Source: Candidatus Moraniibacteriota bacterium
GTDB lineage: Bacteria > Patescibacteriota > Minisyncoccia > Moranbacterales > GCA-2747515
Assembly (NCBI GenBank): GCA_029933995.1
Contig: JAOZNB010000026.1
Span: forward strand, 1-13,756
Direction of reading: 5' to 3'
Length of the DNA: 13,756 nucleotides
Shown here: piece after piece, positions 5,765 through 13,756 of the stretch
How the letters are laid out: each line of letters starts with the position of its first letter
Numbering within the stretch: position 1 is the stretch's first letter
Made by a program: the position numbers and the translations under genes
Notes under the pieces: generated by a model
Database searches by the model: none
Seen by the model: the letters and a program-made list of their open reading frames with translations, nothing else
What the model was told of the DNA's origin: nothing

Positions 5765-6274
5765 TTATATCATCAATCCTCCAAAATAATTATGAAATCC
5801 TACTTGAGCTCCCTTATATAAAATATATTCCATTCCAGAAAACTCTAAGAAATCACTGTTTTTGGATACTTTATTAATATATTGATATCCCTTAAAACTA
5901 TTTATTCCATTTTTCAAAAAAGCACCTCGCCCACCACGGAAATGCACTTGTTCATAAGTTTGACGCAATACCGCTTTTAAAAAAGGAATACCCTTTTTTA
6001 AATATTGTCCGCCATAATGCATTGTCCAAATTGGCACACCTTTATACCAAATTGTCGTAAAGCCATATGACATATTACTACCTGAACGCGCACAAAATGC
6101 ATCCACAACACGTAAATTACCTTTTATAAATTCTATACATTTATATCCTGGCATCTCTGGGATTTTTTTTATTTTAACTCTTGTATTACTTACATATCCT
6201 GCAAGCATTGATTCAAAAAAAATCTCTTCAATTTGTGCAATAGTAATATCTAAGTCTTTTAACTCCTGTGTCAT
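5765..6274 (-). CDS. DUF5680-like protein of unknown function
   Basis: A 169-residue soluble protein. The pattern matches what I recall of the DUF5680 domain. An N-terminal helix contains FFESMLAGYVSN. A basic strand region leads to KGNLRVVDAFCARSG (51-65), then the conserved YKGVPIWTMHYGG (77-89) and FLKAVL (98-103). FSGMEYILYKGAQV and a final YFGGLMI close the domain. DUF5680 often sits behind a helix-turn-helix domain in predicted regulators; here it stands alone with no DNA-binding segment. Function is unknown. It has a strong Shine-Dalgarno GGGAGG (6288-6283) eight bases before the ATG, its own promoter at 6327-6355 and a terminator at 5713-5744, so it is an independent unit downstream of rpoC. 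The domain name is from memory of the pattern, not a search. Confidence 0.75.
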   Translation of the reverse strand: MTQELKDLDITIAQIEEIFFESMLAGYVSNTRVKIKKIPEMPGYKCIEFIKGNLRVVDAFCARSGSNMSYGFTTIWYKGVPIWTMHYGGQYLKKGIPFLKAVLRQTYEQVHFRGGRGAFLKNGINSFKGYQYINKVSKNSDFLEFSGMEYILYKGAQVGFHNYFGGLMI

Positions 6275-6282
6275 TCTTGCAT

Positions 6283-6288
6283 CCTCCC
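6283..6288 (-). promoter_or_regulatory. Strong Shine-Dalgarno of the DUF5680-like gene
   Basis: GGGAGG on the minus strand, 8 nt upstream of the ATG at 6274. This supports the chosen start. Most other genes in the window have no such site. Confidence 0.8.
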
Positions 6289-6294
6289 AAAATA

Positions 6295-6328
6295 ATTATT
6301 TATTGTTAAAAAACTACCAATAAATAAT
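6295..6328. repeat. 11-bp inverted repeat in the DUF5680 gene leader
   Basis: ATTATTTATTG (6295-6305) and CAATAAATAAT (6318-6328) are perfect inverted copies, 12 nt apart. The distal arm overlaps the -10 element and the expected transcription start, so it may be an operator. It is AT-only apart from one base per arm, and chance cannot be excluded. Confidence 0.45.
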
Positions 6329-6355
6329 GATAACATGTCCAATCTATGAGGTCAA
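6327..6355 (-). promoter_or_regulatory. Sigma70-type promoter of the DUF5680-like gene
   Basis: On the minus strand TTGACC (6355-6350) and TATCAT (6332-6327) are separated by exactly 17 nt, each with one mismatch to consensus. The predicted start is near 6320, giving a leader of about 46 nt. The -35 element overlaps the last two bases of the rpoBC terminator stem. Confidence 0.75.
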
Positions 6356-6394
6356 TCAAAAAAACCGACCTATTTTAAGATCGGTTTTTTGATT
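6354..6394 (-). terminator. Intrinsic terminator of the rpoB-rpoC operon
   Basis: The inverted repeat AATCAAAAAAACCGA (6354-6368) and TCGGTTTTTTGATT (6381-6394) has one bulged A and a 12-nt loop. On the minus strand the GC core is followed by a run of seven T, as in an intrinsic terminator. It lies 27 nt past the rpoC stop codon. Confidence 0.87.
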
Positions 6395-6421
6395 TAAATT
6401 ACTTACTTGTGTGTATGCAAT

Positions 6422-9400
6422 TTATTTTTTTTGTTCTATTTTTCGGAATCCTGTTCCTGCTGGAATCAATCGTCCGATGATTACGTTTTCTTTTAATCCT
6501 CGAAGATGATCTTTCTTTCCAGAAATTGCTGCGTTTATAAGAACACGAGCAGTTTCTTGGAATGATGCAGCTGATAAGAATGACTCTGTAGAAAGTGCAA
6601 CCTTTGTGATACCAAGTATCATTGGTTCTCCTTCTGCTATTTGTCCCTTGCCTACTTCTAGATTTGTATCATTAAATTCACTAAGTTCTACTATTTCACC
6701 AGGAATTAATGTTGTATCACCTGCATCTACCACACTAATACGTGAGAACATTTGACGAATGATAACCTCAATATGTTTATCATTAATTGCCTCACCTTGT
6801 GATGCATAAATTTCTTGAATTTCACGAACAATATATCGATGTACTTCTTCTTTGCCCATTGTCGCATAAAGTTTTTTCAAATCAATATGACCTTCATTTA
6901 GTTGCATTCCCTTTGTGACCAAATCACCTTTAGCAATATTTATTGTTGAATTTGAAGGTACACTATATTTTTTCTGTGCCTTCTTAACTCCTTCTGTCTC
7001 TTCTATAATAACTGTAATCGTTTTACCACCATCATCATCATATTCAACAACCTTACCATCAATATCAGAGATTATAGATTCACCCTTTGGTGAGCGTGCC
7101 TCAAAGATTTCCTCAACACGAGGAAGTCCTTGTGTAATATCAGATCCAGCCACACCACCAACATGGAAAGTACGCATAGTCAACTGTGTACCAGGTTCAC
7201 CAATTGCTTGAGCAGCAACAGTACCAACTGCTTGACCCATAGAAACCACCGCTCTACGTCCTAAATCAACACCATAACATTTCTGACAAATACCTCTAAG
7301 TGTCTTACAAGCAGTTACTGTACGGATTTTAACCTTATCAATACCAGATTCATCAATTGTTTTTGCCTGTTCCTTGTCAATTAATACACTTGATTCTACA
7401 ATCACTTCACCAGTTTTTGGATGTTTGATTGCACCAGATGATGTACGTCCTGCTAACCGAGGAGCAAATTCAGTTCCAATACGATCTGAATCAGCACGAT
7501 AAATATATCCACCTATCCTGTCTCCACAATTTTCCTCTGTTACAATTACATCTTGTGCCACATCTACCAAACGACGAGTTAAGTAACCCGCAGTTGCAGT
7601 TCGAAGTGCTGTATCAGCCATACCCTTACGAGCTCCATGAGTTGAGATAAAATATTCCAACACATCTAAGCCTTCTTTATATGAACTACGTACTGGCAAT
7701 TCCAATGTTTCACCAGTGGCTCCAGCCATTAAACCTTTCATACCTGTCATCTGCACCACAACTGATTCACTACCACGAGCTTTGGAATAAACCATAGAAT
7801 AAACAGGTCCTTCTTTGTCCAAGCCTTCCCGCACAGATTCTGTAATATCATCTTTTGCTTTATTCCAGACATCAATTGAACGATTCTTACGTTCCTCTTC
7901 TGTAAGAAGCCCCGTATCATAATTCTCTCTAACTTCATTTACTTTTTCTTGTGCTTCTACTAGAATTTTTTCTTTGTCCTCAGGAATTTTCAAATCATCC
8001 ATTCCCCAACTGATACCAGAACATGTCACACTACTGAATCCTAAATTTTTCACACGATCAATAAATTGTGCAGTCTCATCCTCTCCAACAGTTTCAAGCA
8101 TTATTGCAACAATATTTTTCAATTCTACCTTTGTCAACTCTTCATTTATGAATCGCATCTCTTCAGGTAATATATCATTGAACATTCCTCGTCCTACTGA
8201 TGACTTATATGTCTTTTTATTGTACTGAAAATAAATTTCTGTATTAATATCAATGATACCATTTTGATATGCTAGAATTGCTTCATTAATATCTGCAAAA
8301 ATCTTTCCTTCACCTTTTACACCCTTTTTGATATGAGTAATATAATATATACCCAACACAAGATCAAGGGTTGGCGTTACAATAGGTTCACCACTAGCTG
8401 GTTTGATCAAGTTCTTTGATGAAAGCATAATATTTGCACATTCTTCACGAGCTTCATCTGTCAAAGGTACATGAACAGCCATCTGATCACCATCAAAGTC
8501 AGCATTAAACGCTGCACAAACCATAGGATGCAATTGAATTGCCTTACCTTCAATAAGTACTGGTTGAAATGCCTGAATAGAAAGTCTATGCAGAGTAGGT
8601 GCACGATTAAGCATTACATAATGATGAGAAATGATGTTATCCAAAATTTCATATGCCTCTTCTGTTTCATTATCAACCATCTTTCCTGCTGTACGTACAT
8701 TATGTGCATATTCACTTTCAATCAGCTTGTTGATAATAAATGGCTTGAATAACTCCAAAGCCATACGTTTTGGTAATCCTGCTTGATGTAATTTCAACTG
8801 TGGACCAATGACAATTACACTACGTCCAGAATAATCAACACGTTTACCTAGTAAGTTTTGACGGAATCGCCCTTGCTTTCCCTTCAAAGAATCTGCAAGT
8901 GAACGAAGTGCTCTACGTTGTCCAGTTGAAGCTGCGACAGAAGCTTGTCCACGACGTGCATTGTTATCAAAGAGTGCATCAACTGCCTCTTGCAACATAC
9001 GTTTTTCATTTCGTGTAATTACCTCCGGAGCATGCAAGTCCATTAGTTTACTCAATCGATTATTTCGATTGATAATTCTACGGTATAAATCATTTAAATC
9101 AGAAGTTGCAAAACGTCCACCGTCCAGCGCAACCATCGGACGAAGATCCGGTGGAATTACAGGAATAGCCGTTGGCAACATCCATTCTAATTTAATATTA
9201 GCTTTTTTAATACCCTGATAAAATTTAATACGTTTTTGAATTTTCTTTCGCGTAATTGAATCAACATCATCAACTTTTGCCATCAATTCTTTTTTCATTA
9301 CATCAACGTCCATTTCTACCAAAAGGTCACGTACTGCCTCAGCGCCAATGCCCGCAGAAAAAACTTGTCCAAAACTTGTAGAAAGATTAAAATATTCTAC

Positions 9401-10000
9401 CTCAGTTAAGATTTGATATTTTTCCAAATGTTTCAATGCATCACGTTTTGCTCGAAATTGTTTTTTTAATTCTACTAGAGTATCTTTGTCATCACTAGCC
9501 TTAAACTCTTTTTGTTTATGCTTAAATTCACTCTCTAAATTTTCTTGTGCTTGCAATTTTGCATCTTCATCAACATCTGTAACAATATATGATGAAAAGT
9601 AAATTACTTTTTCCAATGCCTGTGGTGAAAGTCCTAAAGCAAGACCAATTTTACTTGGAATACCTCGCAAAAACCAAATATGTGACACAGGTACAGCTAA
9701 TTTGATATGTCCCATTCTCTCACGACGAATAATTGAACGTGTAACTTCTACACCACACTTATCACATGTAATTCCCTTGTATCGAATACGCTTATATTTT
9801 CCACAATAACATTCCCAGTCTTTTGAAGGACCAAAAATTCTTTCACAGAATAAACCGTCCATCTCATATCGTTGTGTACGATAATTAATTGTTTCAGGTT
9901 TTGTGATTTCACCACTTGACCAATCAAGAATATTTTCTGTACTTGCCAGACGCAAACGAACACTGTCGAAATCGCTAACTTTTGTTACATTATTTTCCAT
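6422..10000 (-). CDS. rpoC: RNA polymerase beta' subunit
   Basis: The 1192-residue beta' subunit of RNA polymerase, close to the B. subtilis length, lacking the large lineage-specific insertion of E. coli. The N-terminal zinc site has Cys64, Cys66, Cys79 and Cys82. The catalytic loop NADFDGD (499-505) carries the three magnesium-binding aspartates. The second zinc site has Cys825, Cys898, Cys905 and Cys908, nearly the same spacing as in E. coli. Recognisable blocks include FRQNLLGKRVDYSGRSVIV in the double-psi barrel region, GARKGMADTALRTATAGYL of the bridge helix and trigger-loop region, and AAQAIGEPGTQLTMRTFH. It forms the active centre with RpoB, encoded 39 nt upstream in the same operon. 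The ATG has only a weak purine-rich site (AAGAG) ahead of it, but the start MENNVTKVSDFDSVRLRLAS fits the family. No intein or frameshift is present. Confidence 0.99.
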   Translation of the reverse strand: MENNVTKVSDFDSVRLRLASTENILDWSSGEITKPETINYRTQRYEMDGLFCERIFGPSKDWECYCGKYKRIRYKGITCDKCGVEVTRSIIRRERMGHIKLAVPVSHIWFLRGIPSKIGLALGLSPQALEKVIYFSSYIVTDVDEDAKLQAQENLESEFKHKQKEFKASDDKDTLVELKKQFRAKRDALKHLEKYQILTEVEYFNLSTSFGQVFSAGIGAEAVRDLLVEMDVDVMKKELMAKVDDVDSITRKKIQKRIKFYQGIKKANIKLEWMLPTAIPVIPPDLRPMVALDGGRFATSDLNDLYRRIINRNNRLSKLMDLHAPEVITRNEKRMLQEAVDALFDNNARRGQASVAASTGQRRALRSLADSLKGKQGRFRQNLLGKRVDYSGRSVIVIGPQLKLHQAGLPKRMALELFKPFIINKLIESEYAHNVRTAGKMVDNETEEAYEILDNIISHHYVMLNRAPTLHRLSIQAFQPVLIEGKAIQLHPMVCAAFNADFDGDQMAVHVPLTDEAREECANIMLSSKNLIKPASGEPIVTPTLDLVLGIYYITHIKKGVKGEGKIFADINEAILAYQNGIIDINTEIYFQYNKKTYKSSVGRGMFNDILPEEMRFINEELTKVELKNIVAIMLETVGEDETAQFIDRVKNLGFSSVTCSGISWGMDDLKIPEDKEKILVEAQEKVNEVRENYDTGLLTEEERKNRSIDVWNKAKDDITESVREGLDKEGPVYSMVYSKARGSESVVVQMTGMKGLMAGATGETLELPVRSSYKEGLDVLEYFISTHGARKGMADTALRTATAGYLTRRLVDVAQDVIVTEENCGDRIGGYIYRADSDRIGTEFAPRLAGRTSSGAIKHPKTGEVIVESSVLIDKEQAKTIDESGIDKVKIRTVTACKTLRGICQKCYGVDLGRRAVVSMGQAVGTVAAQAIGEPGTQLTMRTFHVGGVAGSDITQGLPRVEEIFEARSPKGESIISDIDGKVVEYDDDGGKTITVIIEETEGVKKAQKKYSVPSNSTINIAKGDLVTKGMQLNEGHIDLKKLYATMGKEEVHRYIVREIQEIYASQGEAINDKHIEVIIRQMFSRISVVDAGDTTLIPGEIVELSEFNDTNLEVGKGQIAEGEPMILGITKVALSTESFLSAASFQETARVLINAAISGKKDHLRGLKENVIIGRLIPAGTGFRKIEQKK

Positions 10001-10039
10001 ATGTTTGACTCTTAGTTAAAGATTGATATTTTTAGATGC

Positions 10040-13000
10040 TTATTTTTTTTCTTCTATTTTTGCATCCTTGATTTTCTTTGCGCCCTCACCTGACCCGACC
10101 TTTTGTCCGATGAGTTCTACATCCAAACACAGACCCTTAAGCTCATTCACCAATACATGAAATGAAGCTGGTAGGTTTGGACTCTTAATTGCCTCTCCCT
10201 TAATAATTGATTCATATGCCTTTGATCGTCCGAGTACATCATCTGATTTAATCGTAAGCATTTCTTGTAATGTATGTGCTGCACCGTAACCTTCAAGTGC
10301 CCATACCTCCATCTCTCCAAAACGCTGTCCGCCAAACTGAGCCTTACCACCAAGTGGTTGCTGCGTAATAAGTGAATATGGTCCTATTGAACGCATATGT
10401 AACTTATCATCAACTAAATGATTCAGTTTCAAGATGTACATCACACCAACTGTTGATTCATTATCAAACGGACGTCCAGTCTTACCATCAATAAGTCCAA
10501 TTTTACCACTTTCAGGTAATCCAGCTGATTTCAATTCTTTTTTAATGTCTTCCTCAGATACACCATCAAGTGCTGGTGTTGCAGCTGTGTAACCATGTGC
10601 TAATGCCGCCCAACCAAGATGTGTTTCCAAAATCTGACCAATATTCATACGACTCGCCACACCAAGTGGATTCAAAATAACATCAACTGGTGTACCATCT
10701 GGTAAATATGGCATATCTTCTGCTGGTGCAATACGTGAAATAACACCCTTATTTCCGTGACGTCCAGCAAGTTTATCTCCTACAGAAATTTTCTTAAATC
10801 GTGCTACAGAAATCTGAATTTGTTGACTTACACCTGTTGGCAATCTGTCTCCGTTTTCCCTCGTAAAAATTTTAATATCTACAACTTTACCATGCTCACC
10901 ATGTGGCAAATATAATGATGAATCTTTTACATCACGTGATTTTTCACCAAAAATTGCTCTAAGTAACCTTTCTTCTGCTGTAAGATCACCTTCACCCTTT
11001 GGAGTAATTTTTCCAACTAAAATATCACCTGAAGATACTTCTGCTCCGATACGAATAATACCTGTTTCATCAAGGTTTTTTAATCGCTCTTCACCAATAT
11101 TTGGAATATCTCGTGTTACAACTTCTGGTCCAAGTTTTGTATCACGAACATCTAATTTGAAATCTTCAATATGAATTGAACTATATCGGTCATTACGCAA
11201 TACTCGATCTGAAACAATGATTGCATCCTCAAAGTTATATCCTTCCCAAGGCACAAAAGCTACAAGCATATTTTGACCCAATGCAAGTTCACCATGTTCT
11301 GTTGAAGAACCATCTGCTAACAATTGACCTTTCTTTACTTTTTCACCTTTTTCTACACGTGGCACTTGATTCATTGAAGTAAACGCATTTGATTTCATAA
11401 ATGTGTGCAATAAGTATTCGTGCTTGAACACTTTTTTCTTTGAGCCTGCTGGAGCAGATTCTTCAACTACAACTTTATTACCATCAACTGCGATTACCGT
11501 ACCTGCATTCTTTGCAATTACTGCCTGACCTGAATCAGCAGCTGCCTTATCTTCAATTCCCGTTCCTACAAGCGGTGCTTCTGGTTTTACACATGACACA
11601 GCTTGTCTCTGCATGTTTGATCCCATAAGTGCACGGTTTGCATCATCATGCTCCAAAAACGGAATAAGCGATGTTGCCACAGAAATACATTGCTTTGGTG
11701 ATACATCGATAGCATCAATACTTGTTGCTGCAACCATATCAGGATGTCCTCCTACACGAGCCTCAACCATCGCATTTATGATATTTCTATCCTCATCTAA
11801 TTTTGTTCCACCATGAGCTATAGTTTTTCTATCCTCTACTGTCGCATTTACATACTCAACCTTTTCAGTAACAAACGGTGTAACTTTAATTGTCTTTTGA
11901 GAATCCTTTGTAATCTTTTTTGCATCTTTTTCATCAATTTTTGTACCCTTGCGAACACCTGCAACAGCTTCAGCTAAAATACGTCCCACAAGTTGTTTTT
12001 CACTATTTTTTACTTCACTTTTTACATCAAGATATGGAGTTTCTAAAAATCCATATTCATTAATACGTGCATACGTTGCCAAGTGACCAACAAGTCCAAT
12101 GTTTGGACCTTCTGGAGTTTCCACTGGACAAATACGTCCATAATGAGATTGATGAACATCACGTACTTCAAATCCAGCACGTTCACGTGTCAAACCACCG
12201 GGACCAAGCGCAGATAAACGACGCTTATGTTCCAACTCAGCCAATGGATTTACCTGATCCATAAACTGTGACAATTGTGAACTTGAGAAGAATTCTTTAA
12301 TTGATGCGGATACTGGTCTTGAATTAATAATTTGACCAGGTACAACTGTTTCAGGATCACATGTACTCATACGATCTTTGATATTTCGTGCCATTCGCGC
12401 AAAACCAATTCGCATTTTATTTTGTACCAATTCACCTACGCCACGTACACGACGATTTCCCAAATGATCAATATCATCAGCTATCGCTTGTGGATTATTA
12501 TTCATTCGAATAATTTCTTTTACAATCAATATAAAATCCTCAACATTCAATACACGATTTTCTGTTATATTTTCTCTTTCAGTGTTCAAACGTTGATTCA
12601 AACGATATCTTCCCACAGCTCCAAAATCATAACGATCAAAATCAAAGAACATTGCATCAATCATTTGTTTTGCATTATCCTCTGTTGCAAGATCACCTGG
12701 ACGTACACGTTTGTACACCTCTTTATAACCTTCACCTTGTGTTGTTGTAATATCTTTTAAAAGAGTTTCACCTATGTGATCTGTGTCAAGTATTTCTACA
12801 CCTTCCTCAAAAAGTGCTCGAATCTCATCATCAGTTCCATAACCAAAAGCTCTTAACAGTGTAGTCACTGGTAATTTTCTTTTACGATCAATTTTTATAT
12901 AGATAACGCCCTCCCTATCTGTTTCAAGTTCCAACCATGCTCCACGGTTTGGAATAATTTTTGCACCAAAAAATTTCTTACCTTTGATATATTCCATTGA

Positions 13001-13462
13001 AAAGAATACACCTGGTGAACGAATTAGCTGTGAAACAATAACACGCTCCACACCATTTATAATAAATGTTCCTCTATCTGTCATTAGAGGAAATTCTCCA
13101 AAATAAATTTCTTGTTCCTTCACTTCTCCTGTCTTTTTAAATACCAATTTCGCTGTTGCGCGAAGAGGTGCTTCAAAAGAAATATTCTTATTGCGTGATG
13201 TACGCTCATCAAACTTTGGATCATCCAAGAAATAATCAGAAATAGATAATTCCATTTCCTTCCCTGCGAAATCCACAATTGGATTTACTTCGTCCAATAA
13301 TTCTTGTAGTCCCTTTTCCAAAAACCAATCATATGAAGCCGTCTGCGACTCAATTAGATTTGGAAGTGAAACAGCTAGTTGTTTTTTGAAAAACTTTCGC
13401 TTTGCAAGCGATGAAGAGGCGCTGAATCTCCCCTTTACCTTCATTTTCTTAACTTCAACCAT
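10040..13462 (-). CDS. rpoB: RNA polymerase beta subunit
   Basis: The 1140-residue beta subunit of RNA polymerase. I place the start at ATG 13462, because GGGAGG (13475-13470) lies seven bases ahead of it; the longer frame from a GTG at 13480 would read through that site. Landmarks include the rifampicin-binding region SSQLSQFMDQVNPL with HKRRLSALGPGGL (about residues 397-423). Gln399, Asp402, His412 and Ser417 correspond to E. coli Gln513, Asp516, His526 and Ser531, i.e. the usual sensitive-type residues. Further conserved blocks are VETPEGPNIGLVGHLA, NMLVAFVPWEGYNFEDAI, the active-site lysine segment GDKLAGRHGNKGV, and GGKAQFGGQRFGEMEVWALEGYGA near the C-terminus. Length is slightly below B. 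subtilis (1193), without the large E. coli insertions. rpoC follows after 39 nt. Confidence 0.98.
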   Translation of the reverse strand: MVEVKKMKVKGRFSASSSLAKRKFFKKQLAVSLPNLIESQTASYDWFLEKGLQELLDEVNPIVDFAGKEMELSISDYFLDDPKFDERTSRNKNISFEAPLRATAKLVFKKTGEVKEQEIYFGEFPLMTDRGTFIINGVERVIVSQLIRSPGVFFSMEYIKGKKFFGAKIIPNRGAWLELETDREGVIYIKIDRKRKLPVTTLLRAFGYGTDDEIRALFEEGVEILDTDHIGETLLKDITTTQGEGYKEVYKRVRPGDLATEDNAKQMIDAMFFDFDRYDFGAVGRYRLNQRLNTERENITENRVLNVEDFILIVKEIIRMNNNPQAIADDIDHLGNRRVRGVGELVQNKMRIGFARMARNIKDRMSTCDPETVVPGQIINSRPVSASIKEFFSSSQLSQFMDQVNPLAELEHKRRLSALGPGGLTRERAGFEVRDVHQSHYGRICPVETPEGPNIGLVGHLATYARINEYGFLETPYLDVKSEVKNSEKQLVGRILAEAVAGVRKGTKIDEKDAKKITKDSQKTIKVTPFVTEKVEYVNATVEDRKTIAHGGTKLDEDRNIINAMVEARVGGHPDMVAATSIDAIDVSPKQCISVATSLIPFLEHDDANRALMGSNMQRQAVSCVKPEAPLVGTGIEDKAAADSGQAVIAKNAGTVIAVDGNKVVVEESAPAGSKKKVFKHEYLLHTFMKSNAFTSMNQVPRVEKGEKVKKGQLLADGSSTEHGELALGQNMLVAFVPWEGYNFEDAIIVSDRVLRNDRYSSIHIEDFKLDVRDTKLGPEVVTRDIPNIGEERLKNLDETGIIRIGAEVSSGDILVGKITPKGEGDLTAEERLLRAIFGEKSRDVKDSSLYLPHGEHGKVVDIKIFTRENGDRLPTGVSQQIQISVARFKKISVGDKLAGRHGNKGVISRIAPAEDMPYLPDGTPVDVILNPLGVASRMNIGQILETHLGWAALAHGYTAATPALDGVSEEDIKKELKSAGLPESGKIGLIDGKTGRPFDNESTVGVMYILKLNHLVDDKLHMRSIGPYSLITQQPLGGKAQFGGQRFGEMEVWALEGYGAAHTLQEMLTIKSDDVLGRSKAYESIIKGEAIKSPNLPASFHVLVNELKGLCLDVELIGQKVGSGEGAKKIKDAKIEEKK

Positions 13463-13469
13463 AAAAAGA

Positions 13470-13475
13470 CCTCCC
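13470..13475 (-). promoter_or_regulatory. Shine-Dalgarno deciding the rpoB start
   Basis: GGGAGG on the minus strand, seven bases upstream of ATG 13462. It favours this ATG over the upstream in-frame GTG at 13480, which would place the site inside the coding sequence. Confidence 0.85.
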
Positions 13476-13499
13476 ACCACACGATTTTTCTAAACTTTA

Positions 13500-13640
13500 C
13501 TAAATGTCTCGAAAGCCTAGAAATACCTCACTGATGGAGTTTTTAGAATGATTACTATTTAATTGTCGTACAAAATTGTCCGATGCTGCATCCAAACTTG
13601 ACACAAAATCCCTTGTTACACAACAAGAAATCCGCCTCAT
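13500..13640 (-). CDS. 46-codon ORF in the rpoB leader (unproven)
   Basis: An ATG at 13640 opens a frame of 46 codons ending in TAG at 13502-13500, 37 nt before the rpoB ATG. It lies wholly inside the predicted rpoB 5' leader, starting about 20 nt after the expected transcription start. The peptide begins MRRISCCVTRDF and contains a soluble-looking SSLDAASDNFVRQLN stretch; I recognise no family. There is no Shine-Dalgarno and an in-frame stop lies just upstream. An open run of this length can arise by chance in AT-rich DNA. It could be a leader ORF affecting rpoB expression, a small gene, or noise. Confidence 0.25.
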   Translation of the reverse strand: MRRISCCVTRDFVSSLDAASDNFVRQLNSNHSKNSISEVFLGFRDI

Positions 13641-13667
13641 TAAAGTGGATTATTTTCAGTACATAGA

Positions 13668-13696
13668 ATAATAGCAGATAATAAATATCTTGTCAA
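13668..13696 (-). promoter_or_regulatory. Near-consensus promoter of rpoB-rpoC
   Basis: On the minus strand a perfect -35 TTGACA (13696-13691) and a TATTAT -10 (13673-13668) are 17 nt apart, with an extended TGC just before the -10. The predicted start is near 13661, giving rpoB a leader of about 200 nt. The leader holds a small hairpin, CTTGTT/AACAAG on the plus strand (13612-13627). This is the strongest promoter match in the window and suits a highly expressed operon. Confidence 0.85.
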
Positions 13697-13755
13697 ACAT
13701 CAGTCTTCTCCAATACAAGAATACCCTCAAATGCATATTTCATTCTAATGTAAAA
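13693..13755 (-). CDS. Possible C-terminal end of an upstream gene
   Basis: A frame open to the right window edge encodes 20 residues ending KYAFEGILVLEKTDV, with the TGA at 13695-13693 embedded in the -35 hexamer of the rpoB promoter. It contains an internal ATG at 13743. It could be the tail of a gene transcribed in the same direction as rpoB or a chance frame. Too little is present to identify it. Confidence 0.2.
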   Translation of the reverse strand, partial: FYIRMKYAFEGILVLEKTDV

Positions 13756-13756
13756 T

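Noticed and set aside
12222..12275. Natural rifampicin resistance in RpoB
   Set aside because: The residues matching E. coli Gln513, Asp516, His526 and Ser531 are all of the usual sensitive type; nearby differences (e.g. Asn518 to Val) are not sufficient evidence.
12332..12760. Plus-strand frame of 142 codons inside rpoB
   Set aside because: It is antisense to rpoB, with a Thr/Ile/Cys/His-rich composition typical of a shadow frame.
6422..13462. Intein or large insertion in rpoB or rpoC
   Set aside because: Both align through all conserved blocks at near B. subtilis length with no extra domain or splicing motifs.
1..13756. UGA recoding, as in some CPR lineages
   Set aside because: All complete genes end cleanly at TAA and no in-frame UGA is needed inside a conserved domain.
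1..13756. CRISPR array, toxin-antitoxin pair or other defence system
   Set aside because: No regularly spaced repeats and no gene pair of that type are visible; the window is mainly housekeeping genes.

Overview
The window looks like a low-GC bacterial chromosome segment, most likely from a Candidate Phyla Radiation (Patescibacteria) member. The supporting signs are small gene products, mostly weak or absent Shine-Dalgarno sites, a minimal sufC-sufB-sufD-like cluster, a membrane protein of a type I associate with that group, and a serine recombinase abutting a tRNA gene. The lineage is an inference; I could not run a phylogeny. All complete genes read cleanly with the standard bacterial code.

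Layout, left to right. (1) Positions 2-433 hold the C-terminal end of a large serine recombinase. Its reading frame runs into the 3' half of a convergent tRNA-Ser(GCU) gene (398-484), which marks the edge of an integrated mobile element lying off-window to the left. (2) A REP-like hairpin at 545-564 precedes a DUF389-type membrane protein (679-1422) with its own terminator. (3) A minus-strand block follows: tRNA-Arg with the unusual anticodon GCG (1524-1596) behind a good sigma70-type promoter, then a two-TM protein of unknown function (1713-2477) with a terminator. (4) On the plus strand, tRNA-Ser(UGA) (2547-2633) is followed at once by a perfect 24-bp palindrome. (5) An apparent operon encodes a GIY-YIG endonuclease-like protein, SufC ATPase, SufB scaffold and a very short SufD-like protein (2738-5711). 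SufC, SufB and the SufD-like protein would form the Fe-S cluster assembly scaffold; no SufS or SufU is in the window. (6) A minus-strand DUF5680-like orphan gene (5765-6274) has its own promoter, overlapping the rpoBC terminator, and a strong Shine-Dalgarno. (7) The right half (6422-13462) is rpoB-rpoC on the minus strand, driven by a near-consensus promoter about 200 nt upstream of rpoB. The leader contains a 46-codon ORF of unknown significance.

There is no gene-free stretch over 300 bases. The largest gaps (434-678, 1423-1712, 2478-2737, 13463-13756) hold tRNAs, terminators, promoters or palindromes, as listed. I saw no CRISPR array, intein, insertion sequence or complete novel defence system. 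The most notable items are the recombinase/tRNA junction, the tRNA-Arg(GCG), the palindrome beside tRNA-Ser(UGA), the minimal SUF cluster and the rpoB leader ORF.
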